DNA from: Monosiga brevicollis MX1
Lineage: Eukaryota > Opisthokonta > Choanoflagellata > Craspedida > Salpingoecidae
NCBI RefSeq assembly: GCF_000002865.3
Contig: NW_001865053.1
Coordinates: forward strand, 904,097 to 929,013
Direction: 5' to 3'
Length of the DNA: 24,917 nucleotides
This document shows, in pieces, positions 12,524 to 24,500 of this stretch. A model generated the notes under the pieces. The model did no database searches, was not told where the DNA came from, and was given only the letters and a program-made list of their open reading frames with translations. The position numbers and the translations under genes were made by a program. Each line of letters starts with the position of its first letter. Within the stretch, counting starts at the first letter, position 1.

Positions 12524-15500
12524 CTAACAATAGTAAGTGAGGGGAAGGAGAGGGAAAAAAAAAAAAAAAAAAAGGGCGTGAATAAGAGCTAAGGAACAAG
12601 GGTTTGATGTCACAATGCAGATTTCAACAACAACAACAACAACAACTGTTGGAACATGAAGCACAAAAAACAAAAAACAAAACAAAAACAAAGCAAAACA
12701 AAAGATATTAATTGACGCACGTTACGGCATCTGGGTCCTCCGACGGCTCATCATCAATGTGCCCGGCTTCTTCGTCGAAATTAGCTTCGTCAAACTCCTC
12801 CTCTTGGTCACGATGGCGATGGGCAAAGGTATAATCCTCATCTTCACTATCCAAATCCTGCGCAGCGGCTTTAGCCTTGCGCGTAGCCATGCTATAATCA
12901 TCCTCCTCATCTTCAGCAACAGGGGCCACGCCAGTGGAAGCAGATCGGGGGGCCACAGCATGCTTGGCTGTTGATCGACCCTGTCGAGCCATCGCATAGT
13001 CATCCTCATCGTCTTGGGCTTCCGAGCTCACGGGAGCCGGCATGCCTCGCGTCTTGGCGACGGCAGCTAGGCTCGATTTACGACGTGCCATAGCATAGTC
13101 TTCGTCCTCATCTTCCTCGTCAATGCCAGCGCTTCGTACAGGCACAGCAGCCGACTTGCCAGCGCGTAGCATGCTCGACTTTCGTCGCGCCATGGCATAA
13201 TCGCCGTCGTCGTCGTCGTCGTCGTCTTCGACAACGTCATCATCACCACGACGGGCGCCTCCGCGTTGCATCAAGCTTGATTTGCGTCGTGCCATGGCAT
13301 AAACGTCATCATCTTCGCCGCTGTCGCCATCGCGGTGATGAGACCCAGCTGACTTGACAAAGCGCCGGTTCGCCATCGCGTAGTCGTCATCGTCGTCGTC
13401 GTTGTTGACTTGGCGGTTTGCAAAAGTGTAATCATCCTCGTCAATACCAGCAGCTCGGACACCGTTGGCAAAGCCGTAGTCATCGTCATCAAAGTCCGCG
13501 CCCGCCGCTGCATTGCGATTTGCAAAGGCATAATCTTCCTCGTCATCAATGCCCGCCAAGCCATAGATATCGCCGCCTGCACCAGCCTTGCTACGGCGTC
13601 GACCCTGGCCCACGTCGCCAGCAAAGCTGTAGTCACCATCGCCATCAGCACCAGAGACACCACCGGCAAAGTTGTAATCGCCTTCGTCCGCATCTCCGGT
13701 GTCATACTTGACGCCACCGGCAAAGTTGTAATCGCCTTCTTCCGCGTCTCCGGTGTCATACTTGACTCGGCCAGCAAACTGATAATCCCCGTCACCAATG
13801 TCACCCATGTCATACTTGGCGGCAAACCCATAGTCACCGTGGTCATCATTGGCGGCTTGCTCGTATTTGACACTGCGGTGATCACCCTCAGTGTAAGCAG
13901 CATAGTCATGTTCTCCATCCGAGGCGTTGCCGTACAGGCCTGCAGTACCTTCGGGCATCTCCTCATACATGGGCGCTCCATTCTCATCGTAGCCCACGAT
14001 GCGTGGCTGTAGATACTTGCGATCATCAGCATTCGGATCTGCGTAGGTATCGGAGCCAGGCCCACCCCGTCGATTCTCATCAAATAGGACATGGATACTG
14101 GGGCGCGAGCGCATGGTCTGCTCTTCCTTCTGCTTGCGCCGTCTCCATACCAGGGCAATTAACACAAGTGCCAAAATTATGAAAGCTGCAACGCCGATGA
14201 CCACGCCAAGTCCCAGAGCTGACTGCATGAATGACTCATTTCCAGGTTGGTCACCCGTGGAAGATTGGAGAATGAGGATTTCGTGACAACTCTGGTTGCT
14301 ATAGTTGTAGGTTGTCACAGAGCTGTTGGAGTCCACGCGAGGCGACGTGTAGGATCCCGACGTAGCGAAGCACATGAAGCTACCGGGCTGGGTCGCGTTT
14401 GTATCAACGATTACAACGACCTGTGCGGTCACCTGCGCAGTCGGTGCAAAGCTTGATACATTGACCGCCTCCTGCAGCTGAACGGTGTACGAGGCGTTGC
14501 CCGACACAGAGATGGCACCGAGCACTTCCTCAGCACGTACGACCGAACCACTTTCGTGAGTGACTGTGGCTGTAAAAGCCATGGTGCGCAGCCCGGATGT
14601 TGAGTTGACCTGCACAAAGTCGTGGGCGACGCGCACGATCGGGCGATAAAACACAAAAGATTGGCGCTGTGATGCCGATGAGTTGTCGCTTGCCGAGCCT
14701 GCGTCAAGGTAGAGCACCTGGCCATTGGGAAGATCAGCGTCAACAAGCTTGGCAGTAAATTCCACCACCAAGGTGTCGTTGCTCGAAATCACGTTGTCCG
14801 GAAAATTGGTCACTTCGCCGAAACGGAGAGTCAGCGTGTTGGCAGCCAAACTTTCGTTCACAGCTGCCCGTCGTCGGCGCGCGCCGGCAAAAAGATCAGA
14901 AGATGGGTCACTGCTGGCAGCGATGGTCATCAAGTTATCTTCCGACACATTGATCGTTGCCCCTGCGGCGCGTAGCTGCACGTCCACCAGAGCAAGATGT
15001 ACCCGCCCGTCGACAACAGATGGCACGTGCGCCGTCACTTCGAGCCCGCTGGCACGCCCTTCAGGCAGCTCAATTGTCACATTCGTCGACACGGCTTGCC
15101 CCATCACCAAGCCATTGGCCGGGGCTGGGCTGGAGTCACTGAGAGGCGTGGCCAAAACAACGTCTGGCATCTCACGCGTTGCCACGGTGAGGGCGAGTGA
15201 GCGATGCGCAGTGCGCAATGGCACGCTGGGACGTGTGAAGTACGTCAAGTTGCAGCGCGCAGAAAACGTCGAGGCCAGCAGGATGGCATCAGACATGCGT
15301 ACAGTGTAGCGAAGATCCAGGGTTTCACCCAAGTTGATGCGCGGCGTATTAAGTTGAACATCTTCCAACCCAGTGAAGGCCGCTATTGTGCCGCTCGGGC
15401 CATTCTCTGAGCTATTGGCAAAGTTGTCCACCGCTTGAAACTCCAGTGAGGCGTCCAGATTAGCACGCGTGACCACCACAAAAGCTGGCCACGTTGAAGT

Positions 15501-18500
15501 TGGAGCGTGTTCGATGTGATGCACTAGTTCATACAGATCACCCGCATCGCCAAGGGTAGATGCGGGGGACACTGTCCACGTATGCACGAGCTCGGGCGCA
15601 ACCACGTTGATATCGGTTTCAAAATTCGACTCGAGATTCACAAACGTGACGGCGACAGCAAAGTCACCTGAAACTCCACTGTACGTCACGCTGTCATCAT
15701 CTACCACCTGCACGACAATAGAAACCTGCAAGTCGTCCTCTGTGCCCACGTGCACGCTCTCAACAATGTTCTGAATGGCGCCAATGTCCAGGGTTACAAT
15801 GCCATTTTCCTCCACGGCTTCGGCTTCACCAAACGCGAACAAATCGCGGCCCAATGGCAGGGGCTGTACGTTGAGGCCAATGTTCTCGACGCCGGCACTG
15901 ACAGCCGAAAACATGGGGACACCCGTGGTTGGATTGCGCGGAAGCTCAATCTGTACGAGCAGGTCGCCGACACCACGCATGGCAATGGCAAATGTGAATT
16001 GGAGTTGCTCAGCAATGGTCACGTTCGGGAGCTGAGATTCGATGTCGTCAATGTCCTCGATAGTTACGTTAAGGTCTAGATAGACAACCCACAACGTGTT
16101 CCAGGTGGCAAAGTCAAAGTACTGGCGGCCACGACCCACATGAAAGCTGGAGTCGTATTGCAGAGCAACTGAATTGTTGATGTCTGCTCCACGCGGCGCA
16201 TCGGGTTCTACTCGAGCTTGAACCGTGAAGATGACCTCTTCTGTCTCTGACACATTGCCAAAGTAGTATTGTACAATCGTCTCCTGGCCCGATGCCACAG
16301 GCGTCGTTGTCAGAGCACGTGGGCTACTTGAGCCATACACGGTGCCCTCATAGACAAGGAAACGACCAAGCGTCACGTTGACTGATACGTCATGGCCAAA
16401 CGAGCGGGTCAATCGGACCTCAAAATCAACAGGCCCGCCTTGCTGCACGAACGGGTCTGTGAACTGGTCAATGTCGAGGGACAGCGTAGGCTCTGCCACA
16501 AGGAAATCAAGGCTGTACGCATCAGCAACTAGCGTTGCATTGTCAGCACCACTATACGTCAGCATGGTGGTTACGCGTAAGTCTCGCGTCACGGCGTTGA
16601 TGGGTTCATTAAGAACAAGCATGATCAGGTCAATCCATAAGCGGTCCGCTGACGATCGCCTGTTGTCTGGACGATTAAAGCACACACCCAGATCAAGGCC
16701 AAATACGTTACCACCGAGGTCGGCCAAGCTTTGTTCATGATAGTCTGTGCAAGCCAAGTTTGAGCCCACAAAAATGTTGTGGGACACCAAAGAAACACCT
16801 TCTGTTGGCAAAGAGATATTCAACGAGTAGTTGGAAACACCCTCGGGCAAAATGTACTCGAGTCGCTGATAAATAAATTCGTCCACCGTTACTGAGAGAT
16901 TTGCTGTGAAAGGGTTGGATGTGCTAACGTTGGTCATGTGCACAAGAGGCCCAGCCAGAGGAATGGCCAAGCCGGTGGCAGCTTTCACGTACGGACGGCC
17001 GGGGCGGAGGAAAATATCACGGCGATGCGAATCATAAGTCGCATTGAAGGCGGCAACCAAGCCCTCCGCTTTTGGGTGGATGAAATCAGTCACCACGGCA
17101 TCAATTGTGATCCATGTGCGTGAGGCATTGGGGGTGAGAGTGGGGATGGTCACCTCTAGGTATTGGGGTCCTAGCTGCTCATAGCCGTCTGCAAATGCAC
17201 CGACATCAATCGCCACGATTTCCACATAGGGGTGTAACTCGATGGACACGAGCATGTCATGGGCTGATGCCGTCGAGTTGGGCAAATGTGCCAGGCTAAA
17301 GCCGTATTTTACGATATCGCGCGCATCTGTGGGGTTCATGGCCATGGCGTCAACCGTTAAGAGGAGCTGCGGCTCGGCAATGGTAACATTATGCTCCTCG
17401 CGACGCGCCGTGGACACATCGTAGGCTTGGTGTGTGTAGCGAATTTCAGCGGCCAAAGGCAATTGTGCACCAAGGGTGTTCCTAGGATCATCGTCCACGG
17501 ACACTACTACGTAAGCCGCGATAATATCTTTCTTGTCAGCGACATTGTCGTAAATGTTCACGCACGAACCAAAGTCCAAGGCAAGTGTCGTGTTTGTGGC
17601 AGTGATGGCCGGGGGGGACACGGAACAAATGATGTTCTCTCCATACTCGTAGTTGAAGTCGTACGCAAACGTGGCAGGATCGCCAGCAAAGCCAACCTCA
17701 ACCGTTAAGTTGAGCGTCACCTCTGGTACCGTCACAAATGTGATCGTTGTGAATGTTTCATGAATGGTAGGGGCCCACTCGGGTGTGGCCAAGTCCGATG
17801 AGACGTAGGAACTAAGCTCAAGCGTGGGCTGATCGATGACGACAGGCACCGATGTGTGAGCTAGCGTATAAAAGCGACCTGGAAGGTCCGGGCGGAAACT
17901 ATAGTTGGCATGGCTATCGTGCAGACTGTTAGTGATGCAGGTGACACTCGCCATGTCTGGCAGGATGCGCTGCAGAATGCGGGCAGTAAAATTGACAAAA
18001 AGATAGCCATTGTCCACCGTCAGCAAATCCAGCGTCATGTGGATGGAGCGCCTGTCTTCCGAGACGGTCAGGTCAGGGTTCATCTGCAATTCCGTAACAT
18101 TCTCGATCACCAAATCTGGGTGGATCGTCAAGTTGACCGTAATGTCGTAGGCAGGGCCCAATGATGCTGGCGTGTGCGAAAGGTTGATGCCAAACTGGAC
18201 AACATCGCCAGCATCGGCTGGAACAGGCGTATCTTCTACTGAGGCAAAAAGATTAAGCAGGGGCTCAGAAATCGTGTAGCTCTCCAAGATGCTCATAGTG
18301 GGATCCAACGGCGTCAAGTCTAGCGCCCCAATGCTGTAGTACACGGTGCCGTGAATGCCCTTTGACTCCCCGTTGAAGTTGCGAGGAGCATCTTGGGGGA
18401 TGGCCTGAATCCAGACGATAATACGGTCTCGGTCATCTTCAACCTGGTCATAGAAATTGACGCAAGCGCCAAAGTCAAAGACGCGCGTGTCGCGTTGGAA

Positions 18501-21500
18501 TGCGACGGAGTCCACCGGGGCGCCGCTTGCGTTGCACTGAATCTGGCTCCCAATCGTAATGTCGAAATCCAAAAACTCCCAGTCTGAATATTCTTCCTCA
18601 TCAAACTGGAAACGGACTAACATGGTGCCTTCAGGCAGCGTCGCCGTGAGCTGGAGTCTCACTATTTCGTCGATGTTCAGCAGAGGCGGTGTTTGTGTTT
18701 CAGGCAACGACGAATTTAGCGTCTGAAGGACTGCAACTGCACGGTCTACCGTAACACGAGGCGCGTCCGTAGTGCGTTCATAGTCCCGTCCTGTGTTGGC
18801 CCAGATCTCGCCAGGATAGCTATCAAAATCATCGATCATTGTAGTAATAAGGTTACTATGATCAGGGACAACAGTTTGCAGCATACGCGCACGGAAGCTG
18901 AAATATTCCACCCCGTCGTTTGGTGTGAAGACAGGGGTATACCACGTGATTGTTCGGTTGTCCACCGCAATGGTATAGCTTGAACCCAATGAGCCGAGTT
19001 CACCACCATCCGGGATAACGTGTATTACATCATCAAGTTCTGCACGAACGTAAAGGTCAAACGCCGCAGACAACGGCGAGCCCGTGTAGGTCACGGAAAA
19101 GTTGAACGTGATCACATCGCCAGCATCGACTGGGGTCAACGGATCAGTGGTTGCCGCCAAAATAACGTCTGGTTCGTGCACGGTAACAGCTTGAGTATCC
19201 GAGTACTGCGTCGCATCGGCCGTCACACGGGCCGTCGCAGTAAGCACTGCTCCCTGCACCGCGAACGTGTCATCATCGACTTGGGCTACAACCTCGATTA
19301 TCAAAATGTCGTTGCTGTCCTCGACGTTATCGGGCGAATTGCGAAATTGACCAAAATCAAACAAGATTGTATAAGGTGACTGCTGAGCAACATGCGTCCC
19401 AGCCACGAGACTCGTGTCGATGTTGGCACCTACGTGCACTACCGATGCAGTGCGGTAAGAGATTCCATTTGGTAAAGTTACTAGAACGTTCGTGTTTGCC
19501 TCCACTTCTGGCATGGTCACGCTGACACGATACACGACTTGCTCATGCACGTTCACATCAGTACCCAACGTTTCTGCTACAATGGATGTGTTGTGCAGGT
19601 ATAAATCAATCTCTACAAAGTCCATTGTTGCCGTGATCACGTCAGCTACGTCGGGATACAGACCACCTTCGTTGTACTGACGTCCATTCAACGGAGCTGC
19701 TGAGGTTGGCACAGAGGCGTAGTCCAAACGAACCGAGGCAGCAATCACCTCTTCTGGCCGCACAGTTTCATCAACTCGTACGACGTAAACAAGGTATATC
19801 TCCGCCGAAGCCGAATTGTCCAGGTTCTCGACGGTAATCGTAAAGTAGGAGCTGTTGATTTTGTTGAAGACCCCACCTGCACCAGCAGTAACGATGGTCT
19901 GTACGGTTGCATCGTATACGTCATACTTAGTTGGAACATCGACATGGATGACAATCTTATAAGCCTGAGCTTGAGAATGGGTCATGTCATGAGTTACGCG
20001 CACCTGAAAGGTGACGTTGTCGCCCGCATCTGGCTCATATGGAGCCTGGTCATCAGAGATAATCACAGACAGACGCGGCTCAACAGCCCGAAATTGGCGT
20101 AAGGCATTGATGCTCACGCTGGCCGTGTTGAAGTCAGAGTCGATCGTCACGATGGGCCGGGTGATGGGGCTGGCCTCATTTTGCAAACCGCGATTCATCG
20201 GGTCATCGATTAAGCGAAGCACAATTCGATATGTAATCTGGTCGCCAGCATTGGGGCCGATCTGGTCAAATGTGTTTGTCACAACACCGTGGTCAAAGGT
20301 CAATGTTGTACCTGCAAAGCTGATGTCGGAACTTGACGCTAAGCTATCACCTGCGCCGGCCTTGGTGCTCGATATTTGGGAGCCAAATGAGTGCACCGTG
20401 GCTGTCAAAACTTCAAAGTTGATGGGAATGTCCAGTGTAGTCACCACATCAGTTTGAGACTCCGGCATGGTTAAGATGTAGTCAAAAGTGATCTCCTCCT
20501 CGATCGCCACATTGTACGGCGCAGACTCGGTGTTAGTATCCGCGTCGGCGCTCGTGACACCCACGTAAGACAGGGTTGCGCCATCGATGGTTGTTTGAAA
20601 CGTATTCGAGCCCGTGTTTTCACGACCCGGAAACTCATTGGCTGAAGGAGCCGTATCCCATCGATAGTCGATGTCATGAACCAACAAGTCTTCTGGTTCA
20701 ACAACTTGCAGTACTTGACCAACGACAGACGCATGCAAGCGTTCATTCAGATCCAAGCGCGCAACATAAATCTCCAGATGGTCAGCAAAGTGCTCAATAG
20801 AATCTGCACTTCGCCCCCCGTTGGCCAAGCAACTAGCAAGGGTCACACCCGCGGTGGCACTGTCCGTCGTGACACACCCCACGGTGTAATCGGGTTGAAT
20901 CTGCGAGCGCGGATCAAAGGTCACTGTCAAAAGCACGTCATAGGCCTGGGCAGCATAGCTTGAGCCATCGTGATAAAGCGTGTACTCGTAGGTGATGTTG
21001 TCACCAGCATCCCCACTGTAGGATCCAATTACATCGTATGATTGCAAGTTCGGTGCTTGAAGTCCTAAAGATGTAAAGGTGTCTCCAGTCGTGTACCCGT
21101 CCGCAGTCAATGTCACACTGTAATCAAGCGTTGAACCACGATCAACAGTGTTCAGCTTGGACGAATCCAGACGAACAAAGGCATCCACAACCACCTGGTC
21201 GATGCTATCGGGAATCTCGGAAGGCACATTAGCCGTCTCACCAAAAACAAATACAAAGTTGTTGTCTGACAAAAGAGCAAGGTCGCCAGGACCAGCTAGG
21301 GTTGGGGCTCCAAGTGAAATGTCGCTGTCAACCGAGACGATCGTGGCATTGAGGAGGGTGACATACGAGTCGTCAAAGGTATAAACCAAGCTAAGGTTGC
21401 TGTTCCCCTCAGGCAAGGTAATGAATGTGCGGAATGCAACGACCTCATCGATATAAAATTGCTCGTCTGGCATAGAGTCATCGATGGAAGTAAACGAGAT

Positions 21501-24500
21501 ATCGATAGATATGACTGGCCTATCCGTGTCCAGGGATACCACGCTTGGGCTAAGGCCCGCGATACGTCCCATGTTCGACCCAAAGCTGACAGCGGCAGAG
21601 TCGTAATGACCGCTTGCTGAGATTTGGTAGGTCGAGTCAGGGCGTACTGCTGATCCAGGAAGCATGACGGCTTCCCAAGTGATGAACAAGAGATCGCCCA
21701 AGAGCAAGCGTGGCACGTGAATGAAAAGCTGACGGTCAACGTCCGAGGTGACGAAAAAGAGCTCATTGACGACTGGCTCACAACCAAGCACGCACAGGAC
21801 TGATGCGCTGTCCACTTGAAGGCCGTCATCCAGCACCATGGTCAGATTGATATCGTACGCCACGGAATCAGACACTGGCTGATGAGATACATTGTAGTGC
21901 ATGAAAATGCGATCGCCAGCATCGGATAAAGTGTCAGCAGGATTGCGCGCCACGATAGCGAAGGTATCCAAGTCCAACTCAGGCTCAATCACGAGAAACG
22001 GCAAAATCGTAGGGATGAGGACAGTCTTTGTATCGTACCGAAGCTCAGCTGTCATTGTGAACGATGCGCCACGCTGAACAACCAGTGAGTCTTCGATATT
22101 GAAATACAATCTGACAACAAAAGTATCCGTCGAGGGAATGGCAGCATCAGCAACATTGTCAAACACATTGACAAGAGACGAGGAAAAAGAAAGGTAAACT
22201 CCATTCTCATCACCGACTTGCATAAAACCCGAATCAAGCGGCTGAGCCGATTCAAGTTCGAGGTGCCCATCGTAAACGATAGCAAGGACATCGTCAACAA
22301 AAAAGTCGCCATTGGAGATGTAAAAGTCGACTTGAATGTCGGTGGTGGCTTCGGGAAGAGTGACCGTGACATCGATCATGACCATCTCTCCAACTGAAAC
22401 GTTGTTTTGGAGAGTTTCGGAATGTGAGGTACCGAAAAAGGATAGAGTAGCGGTCGGAGCCGGTACCACCAGCACAGACCCCGAGTCCATTTCATAGCTA
22501 GCCACAACCGCAGGGTACGCCCGCGCAGACGCCTCCGTCAAACTCGAATACGTCAACGTGTTGTTGCCGACATCCGTCACATTCTCATCCGGCCGGATCG
22601 CCTGCACAACAACTCCGTTCCACGCCAGGTTCACCTGCTCAGTCACCAGCAAGCCCCGCGACAGCACAAGTTCCACCGTGCTGCCCACAAAGCTCACGTC
22701 TCCCGAGCAGTCCTCCGTACCCGCGCCCGTAATCGTACACGTCACGCTCCCAGACTCCACCGACATCGTCCCACAACATCGTACGCTGGCGCATCAGACA
22801 CCACCGCGTGGTCAATCGTCGCCGTAAACGCATACACGTCGCCCGCATCCACAGACGCGCCATCGTTGCCCACCGGCAGTGTTGTCGTGCGCGACACATT
22901 CAGCTCCGGCTCAACTACCGTCACCTGATCGCTCACCGACCCGCTGCCGATCTCGGTGCCATCAAACGTCACCCGGCTCACAACAATCGCCGTGTCGCCA
23001 CGCACGTTGCCGCCGTCCGACGCGGGCACGTACACTGTCACGTTCACGCGCACTCGGTCCCGCGCGGGCGCCAGCGCATCGTCCGTGTACGCGTTGGTCG
23101 TCTCGCCAAAGTCAAACGTAATCGTGTCGCCACTCACCGTCGCCGCGTCGCCCTCGTTCAGGCTCACGCTCGTAATGTCGCTGCCCATCGACTCAACAAA
23201 GCCACCCACGGCCACAAAGTTCGCCGAGCGTCCTGGGTCCGATGCCACCTGCACGCTCACAATAAGCGCACCCGCGCCATCCGGCAAGTCCACGTCCACG
23301 CCAAACGTCACCAGCTCCTCCAGTCCCGTAAACGGGTCGACCGTCGCCGCATCATTGCTCGACACGTACGCAATCGCCTGCTCCGGCTCTGTCGTTGTAA
23401 AATTTTGAAGCTCGGTATTCTTAAAATAATTGACTCCACCCATTGGTGCTGTGTCATAGGTGAAGCTTGTGTTGATACTATACTTTGTATTCCATCGAAC
23501 TTCACTTTCTGGCAGTAGTTGCACATTGAAAAGGAACGAAAAAACCTGTGGGAAGCTGCTTCTCATCTCTGTGATGGAGAAAAACACATCTTGCAGATCT
23601 GCCGCCTCAACAATGGTATATGTACCATCAGGGCAGAGCGGACAGTCGAATGAAGCTGGCATCAGCTTGCTGGAAATAGGTACGGTCGACTGCAGATCAA
23701 AGTTGAAGGCATCGCCATCTGATCGAATAAGCGTGACATTGTAAGACAGGATGTCACCAGCATCGGCCAGGGTTGGAGAAAGACTGGTGATAGAATCAAC
23801 ATTGGCTTCCTCAATCATCGCTGTGATGTTAAACAGCGTTGTCAAGCCATCAATAGTCACATTCACCGTGACGTTGACGAATTGATCATCGTAAGTGTGA
23901 TCCGGCTCGACAAGGAGCTCAAGGTGCACTTGGAGCAAATCAAACGAAGGACTTGCAGAAGCCGAGCGTTGTATAGAAACAAAAGGGAACTCAACTGAGC
24001 CAAGTGAAAGAGAGCCATTGCCGAGCGGGCCTGAACCGGCAATACCATCAGCAGGAAACTGAGAAACGAACGCGGAGTGAACGGAAAACTCTGGATCATC
24101 GAACGTGATAGAAACAAACACGTCGCCAAAGCCCTCAGGAACATACAAGTTTGTCAGAATGGTTAGCACCTCAGTCTTGAATAAAAGACCCGAATCAATA
24201 GAACCGAAGGAGGAGGAGTAAGAAATGTTGGAACTCGAAGGTAAGGTGCTCACGCTATCCGTCTCCTCGCCCAGCGAGTAGAATCGCCCCGCAATGTCGT
24301 CGTCGTCCGCAGGGCTGCTCTCAAACGTCGTGTTGGTCACCACATTGTACGTGCTGCCATACCGCACCGCGCTCGTAGGCGCAAGCGTCGCAGTCCACAC
24401 AACCGTCGCCGTCGCGCCCTCCGCAACGCGCTCAATCCGCACTGTCAGCACCGTCGAATCTGCCCCGTCCACAGACGAAGCAAAAGCGCCCGTGCATCCG

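Noticed and set aside
12822-13835. Tail tyrosines read as ITAMs, YxxM PI3K sites or YxxPhi endocytic signals
   Set aside because: ITAMs need paired YxxL/I at fixed spacing. PI3K and YxxPhi motifs need Met or a bulky residue at +3, whereas here +3 is Ala and the bulky residue is at +2.
13271-14158. Long alternative-frame and antisense ORFs over the receptor tail
   Set aside because: They arise from low-complexity, codon-biased repeats of the true tail frame and have no independent support.
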